Shown here: positions 51,306-51,331 of the stretch, in pieces
Layout: every line of letters begins with the position of its first letter
Position numbering within the stretch: the stretch's first letter is position 1
Assembly (NCBI GenBank): GCA_947176065.1
Contig: CAMWPB010000032.1
Coordinates: 1 to 51,331 of the forward strand
Origin: an uncultured Lachnospiraceae bacterium
GTDB taxonomy: Bacteria > Bacillota > Clostridia > Lachnospirales > Lachnospiraceae
Length of the DNA stretch: 51,331 bases
Reading direction: 5' to 3'
The notes under the pieces: model-generated
Told to the model about the DNA's origin: nothing
Database searches by the model: none
The model's input: only the letters and a program-made list of their open reading frames with translations
Made by a program: the position numbers and the translations under genes

Positions 51306-51331
51306 AAATGGCTGAAAGCCACATAGTTACT

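Overview
The window looks like a chromosomal segment of a Firmicute of class Clostridia, most likely Lachnospiraceae; I cannot fix the genus. The reasons are strong AGGAGG-type ribosome binding sites, sigma-A-like promoters, an S-box (SAM-I) leader in front of metK, a PocR-type hybrid histidine kinase, a DUF6020-like membrane protein and LacI-controlled ABC transporters. Base composition is balanced over most of the window. It falls visibly in the last kilobase (from about 50360), which reads like the edge of an accessory region. No rRNA, tRNA, CRISPR array, transposase or phage gene was seen.

Layout. 1-5500: end of a secreted repeat protein, metK under a SAM riboswitch, murA, a LysM/G5/M23 cell-wall hydrolase and a small coiled-coil membrane protein. 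5500-6105: non-coding, with a terminator and a tandem pair of structured repeats of about 118 bp. 6105-12264: maltodextrin-type locus (GH13 enzyme, two permeases, binding lipoprotein) divergent from a LacI regulator. 12323-19578: small alarmone synthetase, DUF6020-like protein, hemolysin III-type protein, galE, an unknown protein and a UDP-sugar pyrophosphorylase. 19644-29292: a seven-gene minus-strand operon (ribokinase, variant ADP-ribosylglycohydrolase, BMP-type binding lipoprotein, ATPase, two permeases, AllA-like cupin) divergent from a LacI-PfkB fusion protein. 29334-35969: secreted DUF4163/DUF3298-like lipoprotein, DUF4422 protein, two divergent MATE transporters, and a LuxR regulator coupled to a MotA-like protein. 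36193-43258: two amino-acid ABC systems, a zinc-ribbon membrane protein and the serine/threonine symporter SstT. 43364-48049: hybrid kinase, double-receiver response regulator and a bacteriohemerythrin fusion. 48154-51283: MFS exporter with a putative leader-peptide attenuator, DNA-deoxyinosine glycosylase, a nucleotidyltransferase fragment, MarR and a cysteine-rich KTR protein.

How the genes fit together. Much of the window is nutrient capture: alpha-glucans, a nucleoside-like riboside, amino acids and serine/threonine. The riboside operon and its fusion regulator form the most system-like unit. I infer import of an N-riboside, cleavage by the ADP-ribosylglycohydrolase homologue and phosphorylation of the ribose. 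Its promoter carries an operator-like site that also occurs in the maltodextrin locus. The other strong observations are a circularly permuted amino-acid binding protein (37739-38539), the attenuator before the MFS exporter (49447-49579), and a zinc-ribbon membrane protein with a toxin-like C-terminus (38631-39467).
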